From Caballeronia megalochromosomata (GTDB taxonomy: Bacteria > Pseudomonadota > Gammaproteobacteria > Burkholderiales > Burkholderiaceae): a DNA stretch of 64,000 bases. The translations under genes and the position numbers were made by a program. The notes under the pieces were generated by a model. That model did no database searches and was not told the origin of the DNA. It saw only the letters and a list, made by a program, of their open reading frames with translations. This document shows, piece by piece, positions 8,326 through 16,770 of the stretch (positions are counted from its first letter, which is position 1; every line of letters begins with the position of its first letter). The DNA lies in assembly GCA_001580565.1 (NCBI GenBank), contig LRBF01000078.1, positions 1 to 64,000 on the forward strand, read 5' to 3'.

Positions 8326-9075
8326 TCAACCGGCGGTCTTGCCGCCGTCAACCGTGACGATCTGGCCGGTCACAAAGGCTGCGGCGTCCGAGGCCAGGAA
8401 CCGCACGGCCGCTGCGATGTCGGCCGGTTTGCCCACACGGCCCAGCGGAACCCCCGAAGCAAGAGCGGCCTTGTTCTCAGGCGTGCCGGTGAAGCGGTCC
8501 AGCATGCCGGTGTCTGTCGGACCAGGGGCCACGGCGTTGACGCGGACGCCCGAGGCCGCCACTTCGAGTGCTGCGGACTTGGTCATGCCTTCAACAGCAT
8601 GCTTGCTGCCGGCATACACCGACGCGTACGCCGCGCCTTCGTGGCCATAGGTCGACGAGATATTAATAATGCTGCCGCCGCCTTGGTCAGTCATCACGCG
8701 CAGTTCATGCTTCATGCTCAGCAGCGTGCCGAGCACGTTGGTGTCGAAAGTGGCGGCGTAGCTGTCGGCGGTCTGGTTGACGATCAGCCCGGGCTGGCCT
8801 TCGGTGCCGGCGTTGTTGACGGCGACATCCAGGCGACCAAAGCGAGCTACGGTTTGATCCACCAGATCCTGAACCTCCTGATCGTGCCGGACATCAGCTT
8901 GGATGAAGTGGGCTTCGGCGCCCTTTTGACGGAGTTCTGACTCAAGCGCTTTGCCTTCTGCTGGTCGGCGGCCAGAGATGACGAGCTGAGCGCCACTTTC
9001 TGCAAAAGCCAAGGCAGTGGCGCGACCGATGCCGGTCAACGCGCCGGTGATGAGAATGACGGGATTGTGCGTCAT
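8326..9075 (-). CDS. Short-chain dehydrogenase/reductase
   Basis: 249 residues, a complete classical SDR. The glycine-rich cofactor loop TGALTGIG is at residues 10-17, the NNAG segment near residue 90, and the active site has SS..YG followed by YAGSK; the C-terminus ends in VTVDGGKTAG as in the FabG-like group. Cytosolic NAD(P)-dependent oxidoreductase. It is the first gene of the minus-strand group and starts 159 bp from a divergent LysR gene, which probably controls it. Confidence 0.9.
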   Translation of the reverse strand: MTHNPVILITGALTGIGRATALAFAESGAQLVISGRRPAEGKALESELRQKGAEAHFIQADVRHDQEVQDLVDQTVARFGRLDVAVNNAGTEGQPGLIVNQTADSYAATFDTNVLGTLLSMKHELRVMTDQGGGSIINISSTYGHEGAAYASVYAGSKHAVEGMTKSAALEVAASGVRVNAVAPGPTDTGMLDRFTGTPENKAALASGVPLGRVGKPADIAAAVRFLASDAAAFVTGQIVTVDGGKTAG

Positions 9076-9166
9076 GGTATGCTCCTAGAGATAGGACAGT
9101 TGACGTAGTTGCGAAGGTTACTTCGGTTCGGATGCTGTTTAATCCGTTGCCTTGCGAGAGAATTTA

Positions 9167-9180
9167 GGGGTTTTTACCCC
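9167..9180. promoter_or_regulatory. Palindrome in the SDR/LysR divergent promoter region
   Basis: GGGGT TTTT ACCCC forms a perfect 5-bp inverted repeat in the 159-bp region between the divergent SDR (9075) and LysR (9235) genes. It also fits the loose T-N11-A LysR pattern. A candidate LysR site only. Confidence 0.35.
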
Positions 9181-9234
9181 GAAGTAAAAAGACTTTGTGA
9201 GTGGGTGGGCATGCTTCAAAAGCATGGGAGAAGT

Positions 9235-10150
9235 ATGGAGCTGAGGCATCTGCGTTATTTCATCGCCGTAGCCGAGACGGGCAGCCTGACCGTTGCTGCC
9301 GAGCGGCGGCTGCATACCTCTCAGCCTTCGCTGAGCAGGCAGATCCGCGATCTGGAAAAACCAAGTAGGCGTGGAACTGTTGAGCCGCAGCGCGCGGGGC
9401 GTCGAACTGACGCCGGCGGGGAAAGCCTTCATCAACCACGCACGATTGGCACTGAGTCAGGTCGGTGCGGCGATCGAGGCCGCGCGCCGAGAAGCGCAGC
9501 CGAGCAAACAGCGTTTTGCATTGGGCTTTTTGACCGGGCAAGAGATGACTTGGCTGCCGAAGGCGCTCAACTTGCTGCGCGATCAGCTACCAAACATTGA
9601 CGTGACGGTCTCTAGTGACTACTCACCGGACTTGGCGGATTCACTGGCCCGCGGCCGGTTAGACTTGGCTTTTCTGCGCGCCGAGCCAGGCTTCGATATG
9701 GACTACACGACGATCGGGCAAGAGCCGTTGGTGGTGCTGATGCCGAGCGATCACGAATTGACATCGCAAGCGAGCATCCGACCGCAACAACTGATGGGCC
9801 AACGCTTTGTGGCCATGGCCGACAAGGCACGCGTGCTGCGTTCTGTGGTGGACACATATTTGCAGCGCGAAGGCGTGACGCTGATGGTCACGCAGGCCGT
9901 GGACAACCCCGCGATGGTGATGTCGCTCGTTGCCGCGACGCGCGGGCTGACGCTGATTCCCGACTATGTCGAAAACCTTCTGCCATGGTCCGTGGTGAGC
10001 CGACCCTTGGTGGGAGAGGTGCCGACAATTGACCTCGTTGTCGGTCACAGCCGCTCCAACGCCTCTCCGATCCTCAAGCTCTTCTTGTCCCGGCTGGGCG
10101 AACTAGCGCCAGCGGCCGCTAGCCAAGCAATGCAACCGAGAATGTTTTAG
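9235..10150 (+). pseudogene. LysR-family regulator with a one-base insertion in an A-run
   Basis: The first 42 codons give a standard LysR helix-turn-helix ([18 protein letters not shown] to SRQIRDLEK). Within a run of five A's at 9356-9360 the frame is lost; with four A's the protein would read [11 protein letters not shown] and continue in the frame that starts before 9371 through the full effector-binding domain, ending at 10150 (about 304 residues). It is divergent from the SDR/hydrolase/SDR/GST group and is its obvious regulator. As written, the DNA-binding domain is separated from the sensor domain. A homopolymer error is possible, though a partner gene in the same cluster is also frameshifted. 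Confidence 0.87.
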
Positions 10151-10699
10151 GACTTGGGCCTTTTGTGCTGCATGCGACCGTGAGAAGTGTGTCCGATTTG
10201 CGAGGAGCCACTAGACGTGGACGAAGCAACGGATCGAGAATGCGCCGATTCTCTCGCAAGCAATGTCGGGTGCCGAACGTGACAGGGACCGCTGCTCTCT
10301 CATACCTGCCGTTACCGTGTCATTCGCTTGCGCGGCTGTAACGGGTCGGGTCCGGCCGACCGCGTCGGGCGGTAGCCGGCCACTTTCTGCCGTTCGGCTC
10401 GACCAAGAACAGTCATCCAAACGGCGGCTTCACTCTGGAAGCTGCCGAATCCTCAATGCGTGGATAGAAACTCTGATGTGAAGCGTCTGGAGCGCCACTC
10501 GCGGGCCATGGCACATGGCGGGTGTGAAGGCACGCTACGCTCTTGCGGTGCACCAACCTATCGACACGCTGCACCCGCTTGGCAGGCTGACTATGGTATG
10601 TCGCACCTTTCGCTATTGGTTCGCAGCGACTCCGGACAGCGGACGCGATTTCGTGGACGGCGGCACAAGATGCGCATTGCCGGCAATGCGCGCGTTGAG
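10151..10699. other. Apparently non-coding or decayed DNA
   Basis: Between the LysR gene and the MFS remnant I see only short frames without family resemblance or consistent codon use. Confidence 0.5.
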
Positions 10700-11230
10700 G
10701 ACACTGAGCCATACGCAGGTCGGCCTCATCGCGATGGTGCCGTCTCTGTCGCGACGATCGTCATAGTCCTGTGGTCGCGCAGTTCGGATCGCCGTAACGA
10801 ATGCCGTATGCATTCGGGGGAATTCCGCTCGCACTTGCTGCCGCCGTGCTGCTCGGCGCAGGTTTGAACACGAACCCGTATGTATCGGTCAGGATGATCA
10901 GCCTGAGCCTCGCCGGACGCTATGCGTTCAAGTCGCCGTTCTGGGCATTGCCTACGCATGTTTCTCACGCGCTCGACCGAGGCCGTGCCCATCGCGGTCA
11001 TCAATTCGGTGGGCAATCTCGGTGGCTTCGTCGGTCCGTTCGCGATCGGCTATATCAAGGGCCTGGGCGGCAGCGCGACGCATGGCTTGTTGTTCCTGTC
11101 GGGCCGGCTGCTCGCGTTGTTATTGATTACGCTGTTCATCCGCCTCACTGTGCAAACCGCCGATCAGTCCGCCGCGATGACTAAGCAGAGTTGCGCGGCG
11201 GCACCGGTCGGCAACGCAGCATACAGCTGA
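10700..11230 (+). pseudogene. Remains of an MFS (ACS-type) transporter gene
   Basis: Pieces of one MFS protein appear in order in changing frames: LSHTQVGLIAMVP near 10705-10745, IVIVLWSRSSDRRNE near 10755-10803, a PFWALPT segment near 10940-10955, and INSVGNLGGFVGPFAIGYI near 11000-11055 followed by a hydrophobic last helix and a stop at 11230. These are the typical middle and C-terminal signatures of anion:cation symporters. Multiple frameshifts and a missing N-terminal half show a dead gene. Edges are approximate. Confidence 0.75.
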
Positions 11231-11954
11231 CTCACGCGGGAGTTTTACAGGAACGTTTTCAGGCTGTCGCGTGTCGTGCGAACAGCGCTCAGCACGGACC
11301 AAACCCGCGATACTCAATCGCACCCAGAAACTCTGCGGCGAAAAGCCTGAGGTGAGCCCCCGTGCTGCTCGTCGACATGATGGGTGCCCGCGCGACCGAC
11401 GCACCGCATATCAATCACGGGTTCGAAGCGGCGAGCATCGTCGCGGCTCTCGGTGGCGAGTGCAGTGAATCACGCAGGCTTTCGAGGCGGATGAACTGCT
11501 CGCGTGGCGCGCCTGATTCAGGCCTGCCCGCACGAGCCGACTCAGTGATTTCGGAGTCGACTGCTACTTCGCACATGCTGTCCTCGCCGCTTCGGTCAAC
11601 GAGAGAGTTTCGAGCGGCGCAGGTCGTGGCTCCGCGCAGGGTGAACATCCCGCTGCCCGGAGTGACGAATACTCGAGGAGTCTCTCGCGGTCGATAGCGG
11701 AAAGTACTCTCGGCACGCTCTCCTTCTTGTAAGGGTGGATAAAGGGGGCGGGTACCGATCCCGACCAAGGGCTGAAATTGTCGTCGCGACAGGAACGCAC
11801 GCTCAGCCTTTCCCATGAGCCCCCGAAAGCGCAAGAACGCGTCGCGCGTGCGCGCGCGTCGATCCATCCGGTGGGAGTCATCTCTTATGCCCGTTTGCGG
11901 CATCCGCTTCGAACGTCCACTGGCGGATCGCTTCCGCTCTCCCGCGCGCCGCAA
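11231..11954. other. Decayed intergenic DNA upstream of the porin
   Basis: No convincing gene. A short stretch near 11362-11450 reads like a fragment of a soluble protein (MLLVDMMGARATDAPHINHG), but I cannot name its family. A 179-codon minus-strand frame at 11415-11954 is Arg/Ser-rich with no domain character. Confidence 0.5.
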
Positions 11955-12025
11955 TTAACCATTTGCTCAATCGCGACGCTGTTTTTTTCAATTTGCAGAT
12001 GACATCCCGCTGGCAAAATTTGATC
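11955..12025 (+). promoter_or_regulatory. LysR-type tripartite promoter of the porin
   Basis: TTAACCATTTGCTCAA at 11955-11970, then TTTTTTTCAAT starting at 11982 (27 bp from the first base of the site), then GCTGGCAAAAT with a -10-like CAAAAT at 12014-12019 (59 bp). The same arrangement stands before the binding protein at 14324, the Bug gene at 15689 and, in its first two elements, the gene at 21464. There is no good -35, as expected for an activator-dependent promoter. Confidence 0.7.
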
Positions 12026-12115
12026 ACTGCCGGAACACATCGAAGAAAGCTCACAGGCGCCGCTATCCGACACCGCTTTACCGGCTCAGTGAGCAACATG
12101 ACGGAGACACAGAGA

Positions 12116-13255
12116 ATGAAATACCGGACCGCGATATGCGTCTGCGCTGCACTTCTGAGCGCTTCGTCCGCATGGGCGCAAGACGAGGAGGAGGACGCAC
12201 CGCCGCCGAAGCCCGTCGGCGCCAGCTCGGTGACAATGTACGGCTTGATCGATCAGGGTGTCGAATTCGTGAACAACGTCGCCACTGGAAAAAGCGAGAC
12301 CGCGAACGGATGGCGCACGGGAGACGGGACCGCCACGTCTTATTTCGGCATCCGGGGCAGCGAGGATCTGGGCGGCGGAGTCAAGGCAATTTTCGACCTG
12401 CAGGGCGGCTTCAGCCCGACGACCGGCGCATCGAGACAGGGCGGGCGCATCTTTGGCAGGCAGTCCTATGTCGGTATCGACGGGAAATATGGCCGCCTGA
12501 CGTTCGGCCGCCAGTACACGATGCGCTTCTTCGGCATTTCGTTCATCAATCCGTTCGGAACGGGCGCGCAAGGTCTCACGACACTCGACAACGGCATCGC
12601 CAATGCGCGCGCCGATAACGCCGTGAGTTATCGCTATTTCCTCGGCGACTTCGAAGGCGGCGTCAACTACAGTTTCGGCCGCGACGCCGTCAACGGCAAC
12701 AGCAATGTCGCGACGAACTGTCCGGGGCAGACCTCTCCGTCGAACCAGTGCAGGGAATACTCGGCCTTGCTCAAGTACGAAGGCCACATCTGGGGCCTGG
12801 CGACGTCATACGAGCGCAACTATGGCGGCACCTCCGCGACGTGGGGCGGTCTGACCTCGCCCGATCTCACCGATAGCCGCTTCACGTTGGGCGGATACTT
12901 CATGATCGCGAACGCGAAGCTCGGCGTGGGATGGATCAGGCGCGTGAACGAAGGCATCGCCACGCCGAGAAGCAATCTTCTGTGGGTGACCGGGACAGTT
13001 CCGGTGACCCCGTTCTTCCATATCGACGGGATGCTGGCGCAACTCAAATATGAGCATTCGCCCAACAAGGCGGTGATCGAAGTGCTTCGCGGCGAATACC
13101 TGCTTTCCAAGCGCACGCTTCTGTATGTCACAGGCGAGCACATCAACAACTCGGGCACGCTGGCGCTCGCGGCGACCACGCTGTCTCCAGTGCCGACACC
13201 TCCCGCCGGTGGATCGCAGATATCCGTGATCGCGGGCATCCGGCATACGTTTTAA
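12116..13255 (+). CDS. General porin (Gram-negative Porin_4/OmpC-like family)
   Basis: 379-residue outer-membrane beta-barrel forming a diffusion channel for small anionic or aromatic solutes. A signal peptide of about 21 residues ends in AWA; the mature part begins with an acidic, proline-rich stretch, then the typical SSVTMYGLIDQGVEF first strand, GSEDLGGG turn, GRIFGRQSYVG and the terminal phenylalanine needed for barrel assembly. ATG at 12116 is chosen (GGAG nine bases upstream), well inside a longer open frame. Its promoter matches that of the Bug transporter gene, so it probably admits the same substrate. Confidence 0.93.
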   Translation: MKYRTAICVCAALLSASSAWAQDEEEDAPPPKPVGASSVTMYGLIDQGVEFVNNVATGKSETANGWRTGDGTATSYFGIRGSEDLGGGVKAIFDLQGGFSPTTGASRQGGRIFGRQSYVGIDGKYGRLTFGRQYTMRFFGISFINPFGTGAQGLTTLDNGIANARADNAVSYRYFLGDFEGGVNYSFGRDAVNGNSNVATNCPGQTSPSNQCREYSALLKYEGHIWGLATSYERNYGGTSATWGGLTSPDLTDSRFTLGGYFMIANAKLGVGWIRRVNEGIATPRSNLLWVTGTVPVTPFFHIDGMLAQLKYEHSPNKAVIEVLRGEYLLSKRTLLYVTGEHINNSGTLALAATTLSPVPTPPAGGSQISVIAGIRHTF

Positions 13256-13266
13256 GGCAGAAATCG

Positions 13267-13284
13267 GGGAAGCTTCGGCTTCCC
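13267..13284 (+). terminator. Hairpin after the porin gene
   Basis: GGGAAGC (13267-13273), a TTCG tetraloop and GCTTCCC (13278-13284) form a very stable stem 12 bp after the porin stop. There is no T-run, so it may act with Rho or as an mRNA-end stabiliser between convergent genes. Confidence 0.55.
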
Positions 13285-13307
13285 TGTTGCGCATTCAGGC
13301 CGGTGTT

Positions 13308-14324
13308 TCAAGCAGTGAGTGTCGCGGCGGTTCTCGCCGCCGACATATCAGCCACCGCGTCGAACGGCTGTTTCCGCTTCAGGCTTCCCACGCCGATATC
13401 CATGTCCTGCAAATATGCGACGTCGCGCTCGCTCAGCGACACATCCCGCGAATACGGCCGCTGCGTCTGATTGAAGTCCCAGATCGCTTGCGCCGATGCA
13501 GCGTCGAAGCGTTTCTGGGCGCGTTTGCGCGCATCAAAAAAAGCGTCGTGCGATGCGGGCGACATCAGAAACTCGTAGAGCGCGCCATAGGCCGCCATCA
13601 CAGAAACCAGTCCCTCGTGCTTGCCGGCAAGCGCGTCATCCGATGCGTACGCCGTCTGGAACACGCAGCGCGGCAACGCCTGCCACAGATTGCCTTCGCG
13701 GATGACACGCGGCCCCGCTGTGTCATTGAGATGCGAGATGCTGGAGCAGCAGGCATCGGCGGCGCCGCTCGCGACGGCATCGAAACACTGGTCGTTGCTG
13801 CCGTGATCGACGAAGTCGATCTGCGACGCGTCGATGCCTTTTTCCGCCATCAGTTGCAGCATGAGCGTGTGCAGCAGGCCGAGCTTCGGGCCGACCGCGA
13901 CGGTCTTTCCGCGCAGATCGTCGAGCGTCGCCGGACCGCCAGGCTTCGCGAAAAGCGTCAGCGCGCACTTCTTCATGCCGGCGCCGACGATCTTCACCGG
14001 CGCGCCCTGTTCGATGCGCGTGAGCACGAGGTTGTAGCCGGACACCATGCACACGTCAGCGGCTCCGCGCGCGATGGTGTCGAATGGTCCGCTCGTGCCC
14101 GGCACCTGGATGAATCGCGCATCGACGCCGTAGGTCTTGAAGTAGCCGAGTTCGTCCATGAGGGCGTTCAGCGTGGCGTTTTCCAGTCCCGGATTGCTGA
14201 CGATGCGAATGTCAGTCGAAGCGGCCCTGGCGATGAAAGGCGCGGCGAGGCTGCCCGCCGCCAGACCGATGCCCACGGCTCCCGCCTTGCGCAGGAAGTT
14301 GCGGCGAGTCGAGTCGTACGTCAT
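13308..14324 (-). CDS. Tat-exported NMT1/SsuA-type ABC substrate-binding protein
   Basis: 338 residues. The N-terminus carries a twin-arginine signal (STRRNFLRKAG, then a hydrophobic stretch ending in ARA), so the protein is exported folded to the periplasm. The mature part begins TDIRIVSNPGLENATLNALM and has the two-lobe type-2 periplasmic binding fold seen in nitrate/sulfonate/taurine-type binding proteins. ATG at 14324 is preferred to 14438: GGAG lies nine bases upstream and the Tat motif follows directly. No matching ATPase or permease genes are nearby, so it is an orphan receptor. It is divergent from the first LysR gene and shares its control region. Confidence 0.85.
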   Translation of the reverse strand: MTYDSTRRNFLRKAGAVGIGLAAGSLAAPFIARAASTDIRIVSNPGLENATLNALMDELGYFKTYGVDARFIQVPGTSGPFDTIARGAADVCMVSGYNLVLTRIEQGAPVKIVGAGMKKCALTLFAKPGGPATLDDLRGKTVAVGPKLGLLHTLMLQLMAEKGIDASQIDFVDHGSNDQCFDAVASGAADACCSSISHLNDTAGPRVIREGNLWQALPRCVFQTAYASDDALAGKHEGLVSVMAAYGALYEFLMSPASHDAFFDARKRAQKRFDAASAQAIWDFNQTQRPYSRDVSLSERDVAYLQDMDIGVGSLKRKQPFDAVADMSAARTAATLTA

Positions 14325-14427
14325 GTTGCTTGTCTCCGAACGCCGGGCGATCCGGCTCTTACGAGTGAAGTCCTCTGCGAAACGATTCGAAATGCACGCC
14401 TTTCGACCTGTTTCCGGATCTGGTTGA

Positions 14428-14493
14428 ATTGTGCCCACGCGCGTGCAGCCGGTCGATTGAGTAAAATGTCCGACGACTTAACCATTCGCTCAT
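14428..14493 (-). promoter_or_regulatory. LysR-type tripartite promoter of the binding protein
   Basis: Read on the minus strand: TGAGCGAATGGTTAA (14492-14478, the complement of TTAACCATTCGCTCA), then ATTTTACTCAAT with its TTTTACTCAAT core starting at 14466, 27 bp from 14493, then GTGGGCACAAT with CACAAT at 14433-14428, 60 bp on. Same geometry as the porin and Bug promoters. It lies 20 bp before the divergent LysR start, so it may also autoregulate that gene. Confidence 0.7.
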
Positions 14494-14512
14494 ACAGGAA
14501 GAGGAGTGCGAC

Positions 14513-15472
14513 GTGTCGGCGGAAATCGACTGGTATCTGCAGATCAACCTCAAGGCGCGGCACCTGCGGCTGCTCGTGACGATCGATACGTATCGCAATC
14601 TGAGTCAGGTGGCGGAAGTCACGCACGTCACCTTGCCGGCGGTATCGAAGTCGTTGGCGGAACTTGAGCGCGGCCTCGGTCTCACGCTTTTCACGCGTAC
14701 CGCGCAAGGCCTCGTGCCCACGCTCTATGGCGAGTGTTTGACGCGCCACGCGCACGCGATGCTTCACGTCCTGCATCAGGCGCGCGACGAACTGAAGGCG
14801 CTGAGCGCCGGCACCGAGGGCAAAATCGAAATCGGTGTGCTGCCGGTGTCCGCATCCATCCTGTTGACGCAAGCACTGAAACTCCTCAAGGAACGCTCGC
14901 CGGGCACAAACGTGAAGATCGTCGAGGGATCCGCCGCCACGCTGTTGCCCGACCTGTGGCAAGGTCATCTCGATCTCGTGGTCGGCCGTCTGCCGCCTCC
15001 CGATACGCTCGGGAGCTTCGACGAAAAGGAACTGCTCGAGGAGCCGGTCATGCTCGTGACCGGGCGGCATCATCCGCTTGCGCGCAAAAAGTCCCTGCAG
15101 TGGGCGGATCTGCGACCGTATCCCTGGATACTTCCGCCCGTCGGCTCGATCCTGCGCGATCCGCTCGAACGCGCACTCGAAGTGCACGAGGTGCCGCTGA
15201 CGAACAACTACATCGAGACCGTATCGCTGCACGTGATCCGCGCGCATTTGCAGGTTTCCGACTGCATCGCGGTGATGGCCGATTCCTCCGCGCGCAACGC
15301 CACCCATCCCCAGCCGCTCCACACGCTGCCGCTGAATCTGCCGCGCCTCCTGCGGCCCGCCGGCGTGTTGTGGAATCGCGTGCGCACGCTCACGCCGAGT
15401 GCGCAGCTCATGATTTCCTGCCTCGAAGACACGGCACGGCGTCTGACCGAAGAAGCCCGCGAAGCGCGCTGA
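14513..15472 (+). CDS. LysR-family regulator 1 (GbpR-like)
   Basis: 319 residues starting with GTG after a GAGGAG ribosome site. The N-terminal winged helix-turn-helix reads LKARHLRLLVTIDTYRNLSQVAEVTHVTLPAVSKSLAELERGLG; the rest is the effector-binding domain with a long WILPP..GSILRD segment. It closely resembles GbpR-type LysR proteins. A near twin lies at 20335-21276. It is divergent from the Tat binding protein and upstream of the Bug/TctAB operon; conserved TTAACCATTYGCTCA-type sites before these genes make it, or its twin, the likely activator responding to the imported acid or an intermediate. Confidence 0.92.
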   Translation: MSAEIDWYLQINLKARHLRLLVTIDTYRNLSQVAEVTHVTLPAVSKSLAELERGLGLTLFTRTAQGLVPTLYGECLTRHAHAMLHVLHQARDELKALSAGTEGKIEIGVLPVSASILLTQALKLLKERSPGTNVKIVEGSAATLLPDLWQGHLDLVVGRLPPPDTLGSFDEKELLEEPVMLVTGRHHPLARKKSLQWADLRPYPWILPPVGSILRDPLERALEVHEVPLTNNYIETVSLHVIRAHLQVSDCIAVMADSSARNATHPQPLHTLPLNLPRLLRPAGVLWNRVRTLTPSAQLMISCLEDTARRLTEEAREAR

Positions 15473-15511
15473 CATTCGCGTTCGAGGCGCGGCGTGCCGC
15501 CTGCGCGCGCC

Positions 15512-15582
15512 TTAACCATTCGCTCAACCCGGTGACTGTTTTTCTCAATCCGCCGCATGAAGCCTGCTGGCACAATTGACTC
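15512..15582 (+). promoter_or_regulatory. LysR-type tripartite promoter of the Bug/TctAB operon
   Basis: TTAACCATTCGCTCAA at 15512-15527, TTTTTCTCAAT at 15539-15549 (27 bp from the site start) and GCTGGCACAAT with CACAAT at 15571-15576 (59 bp). Similarity to the porin promoter extends across the spacers. The site would lie near -65 relative to the predicted transcription start, where LysR recognition sites normally sit. Confidence 0.72.
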
Positions 15583-15688
15583 GCGCTCACCCAATAACGA
15601 GCGCCGACGCAAACCGCCACCGGTAAAGAGGCTCTCCCGAAAGAGGTCGACGGCGGTTCCTCGCATCTACACGGAGACAGCAGAGATC

Positions 15689-16729
15689 ATGAATTACAGA
15701 AGCGCGCTATGCGCTTGTGCAGCGCTGTTCGGCTTCGCCGCGACGGCATTCGCGGGCCCGGCATCCAGTCAATCCGTGGAAGATTTCTATCGCGGCAAGG
15801 CGTTGACGCTCGTGGTCAGCGCGGACGCCGGAACGCCGACGGATATCATCGCGCGTCAGTTCTCACGCTTCTTCGTGAAGTACGTTCCGGGACATCCCAA
15901 AGCCATCGTGATGAACGTGGTGGGCGCGGGCGGCATGGTCGCGGCGGCGTCGCTGCAGTCGCGGCAACCGAGCGACGGCACCGTAATCGGTTTCCTGCAG
16001 CGTAACAACCTCTACATTCCGCTGCTCGACGAACGGCAGAACCGCTTCGATCCGCGCAAGGTGCGATGGCTCGGCAGCCTCAACAAGGTCGAATACTGTC
16101 TGGTCTCCATGACGCGATCCGGCGTGACCACCGCCGACGATCTGAGCAAAAAGAAGATGTATATCGGCGCGACCGGATTCGCCAATGAGGACCGCACCTT
16201 GCCGGCGCTGCTGGACGAATACATCGGCGCGAAGATGAGCATCGTGCCCGGCTATACGGGTCGCGGCGAAGTGTATCTGGCCATGCAGCGCGGTGAAGTC
16301 GATGGCTGGGCGTCCACCATCGATGGTCTGCAACAGGGCGAGCCGGTGCGGCTGCTCAAGACCGGCAAGATGAAGGTGCTGCTGCATCTGGGCTGGAACA
16401 GCCCCGCAGCGTTCGCCAATGTGCCGAACCTGTCTTCCTACATCACGCAGCCGGACGTCAAGGCGCTTTTCAATCTCTTCATTCTGCCGTTTCAGGCGGG
16501 CCGTCCCATCGCCGTGCCGAAGGACGTGCCGCAGGACCGTCTCGACGCGCTGCGCGATGCGTTCGCGAAGACCATCGCCGATCCGGATTTCATCGACGCC
16601 ATGAAGCAAACGGGTTATCCGATCGATCCGATCGACGGAGACGCGGTGGAGCAGATCGTCGCGAAGCTGTATGCGACGCCCGAACGGCAGCTCGAAGACG
16701 CCCGCAGGCTCATCTTCAGTTCTCACTGA
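15689..16729 (+). CDS. Bug-family periplasmic binding protein of a tripartite tricarboxylate transporter
   Basis: 346 residues; TctC-like receptor that binds a carboxylate in the periplasm and delivers it to TctA/TctB. A signal peptide ends at about residue 22 (FAGPA), followed by VEDFYRGKALTLVVSADAGTPTDIIARQFSRFF, the usual first strand and ligand loop, and VVGAGGMVAA. ATG at 15689 follows ACGGAGACAG. The next genes are a LigI-like hydrolase and a fused TctAB protein, so receptor, channel and enzyme form one operon. The typical Bug ligand is a small or aromatic carboxylate. Confidence 0.88.
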   Translation: MNYRSALCACAALFGFAATAFAGPASSQSVEDFYRGKALTLVVSADAGTPTDIIARQFSRFFVKYVPGHPKAIVMNVVGAGGMVAAASLQSRQPSDGTVIGFLQRNNLYIPLLDERQNRFDPRKVRWLGSLNKVEYCLVSMTRSGVTTADDLSKKKMYIGATGFANEDRTLPALLDEYIGAKMSIVPGYTGRGEVYLAMQRGEVDGWASTIDGLQQGEPVRLLKTGKMKVLLHLGWNSPAAFANVPNLSSYITQPDVKALFNLFILPFQAGRPIAVPKDVPQDRLDALRDAFAKTIADPDFIDAMKQTGYPIDPIDGDAVEQIVAKLYATPERQLEDARRLIFSSH

Positions 16730-16770
16730 TCGCGGCCGGAAGGCACATCATCATCGAACGGACCATTCAC

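Noticed and set aside
9211-9225. ATGCTT-CAA-AAGCAT palindrome before the LysR gene
   Set aside because: Only 6-bp arms, close to the start codon; expected by chance in a window this size.
11415-11954. 179-codon minus-strand frame
   Set aside because: Arg/Ser-rich with no structure; located in decayed DNA.
13287-15475. Long antisense frames (430 codons on plus at 13287-14579, 384 codons on minus at 14321-15475)
   Set aside because: They lie opposite the binding-protein and LysR genes, are rich in Arg/His/Ala from reverse-read GC codons and show no family pattern.
15566-15580. Possible sigma-54 promoter (TGGCAC) before the Bug gene
   Set aside because: No GC-containing -12 element at the required spacing; the parallel porin and binding-protein promoters fit a LysR-activated sigma-70 promoter better.
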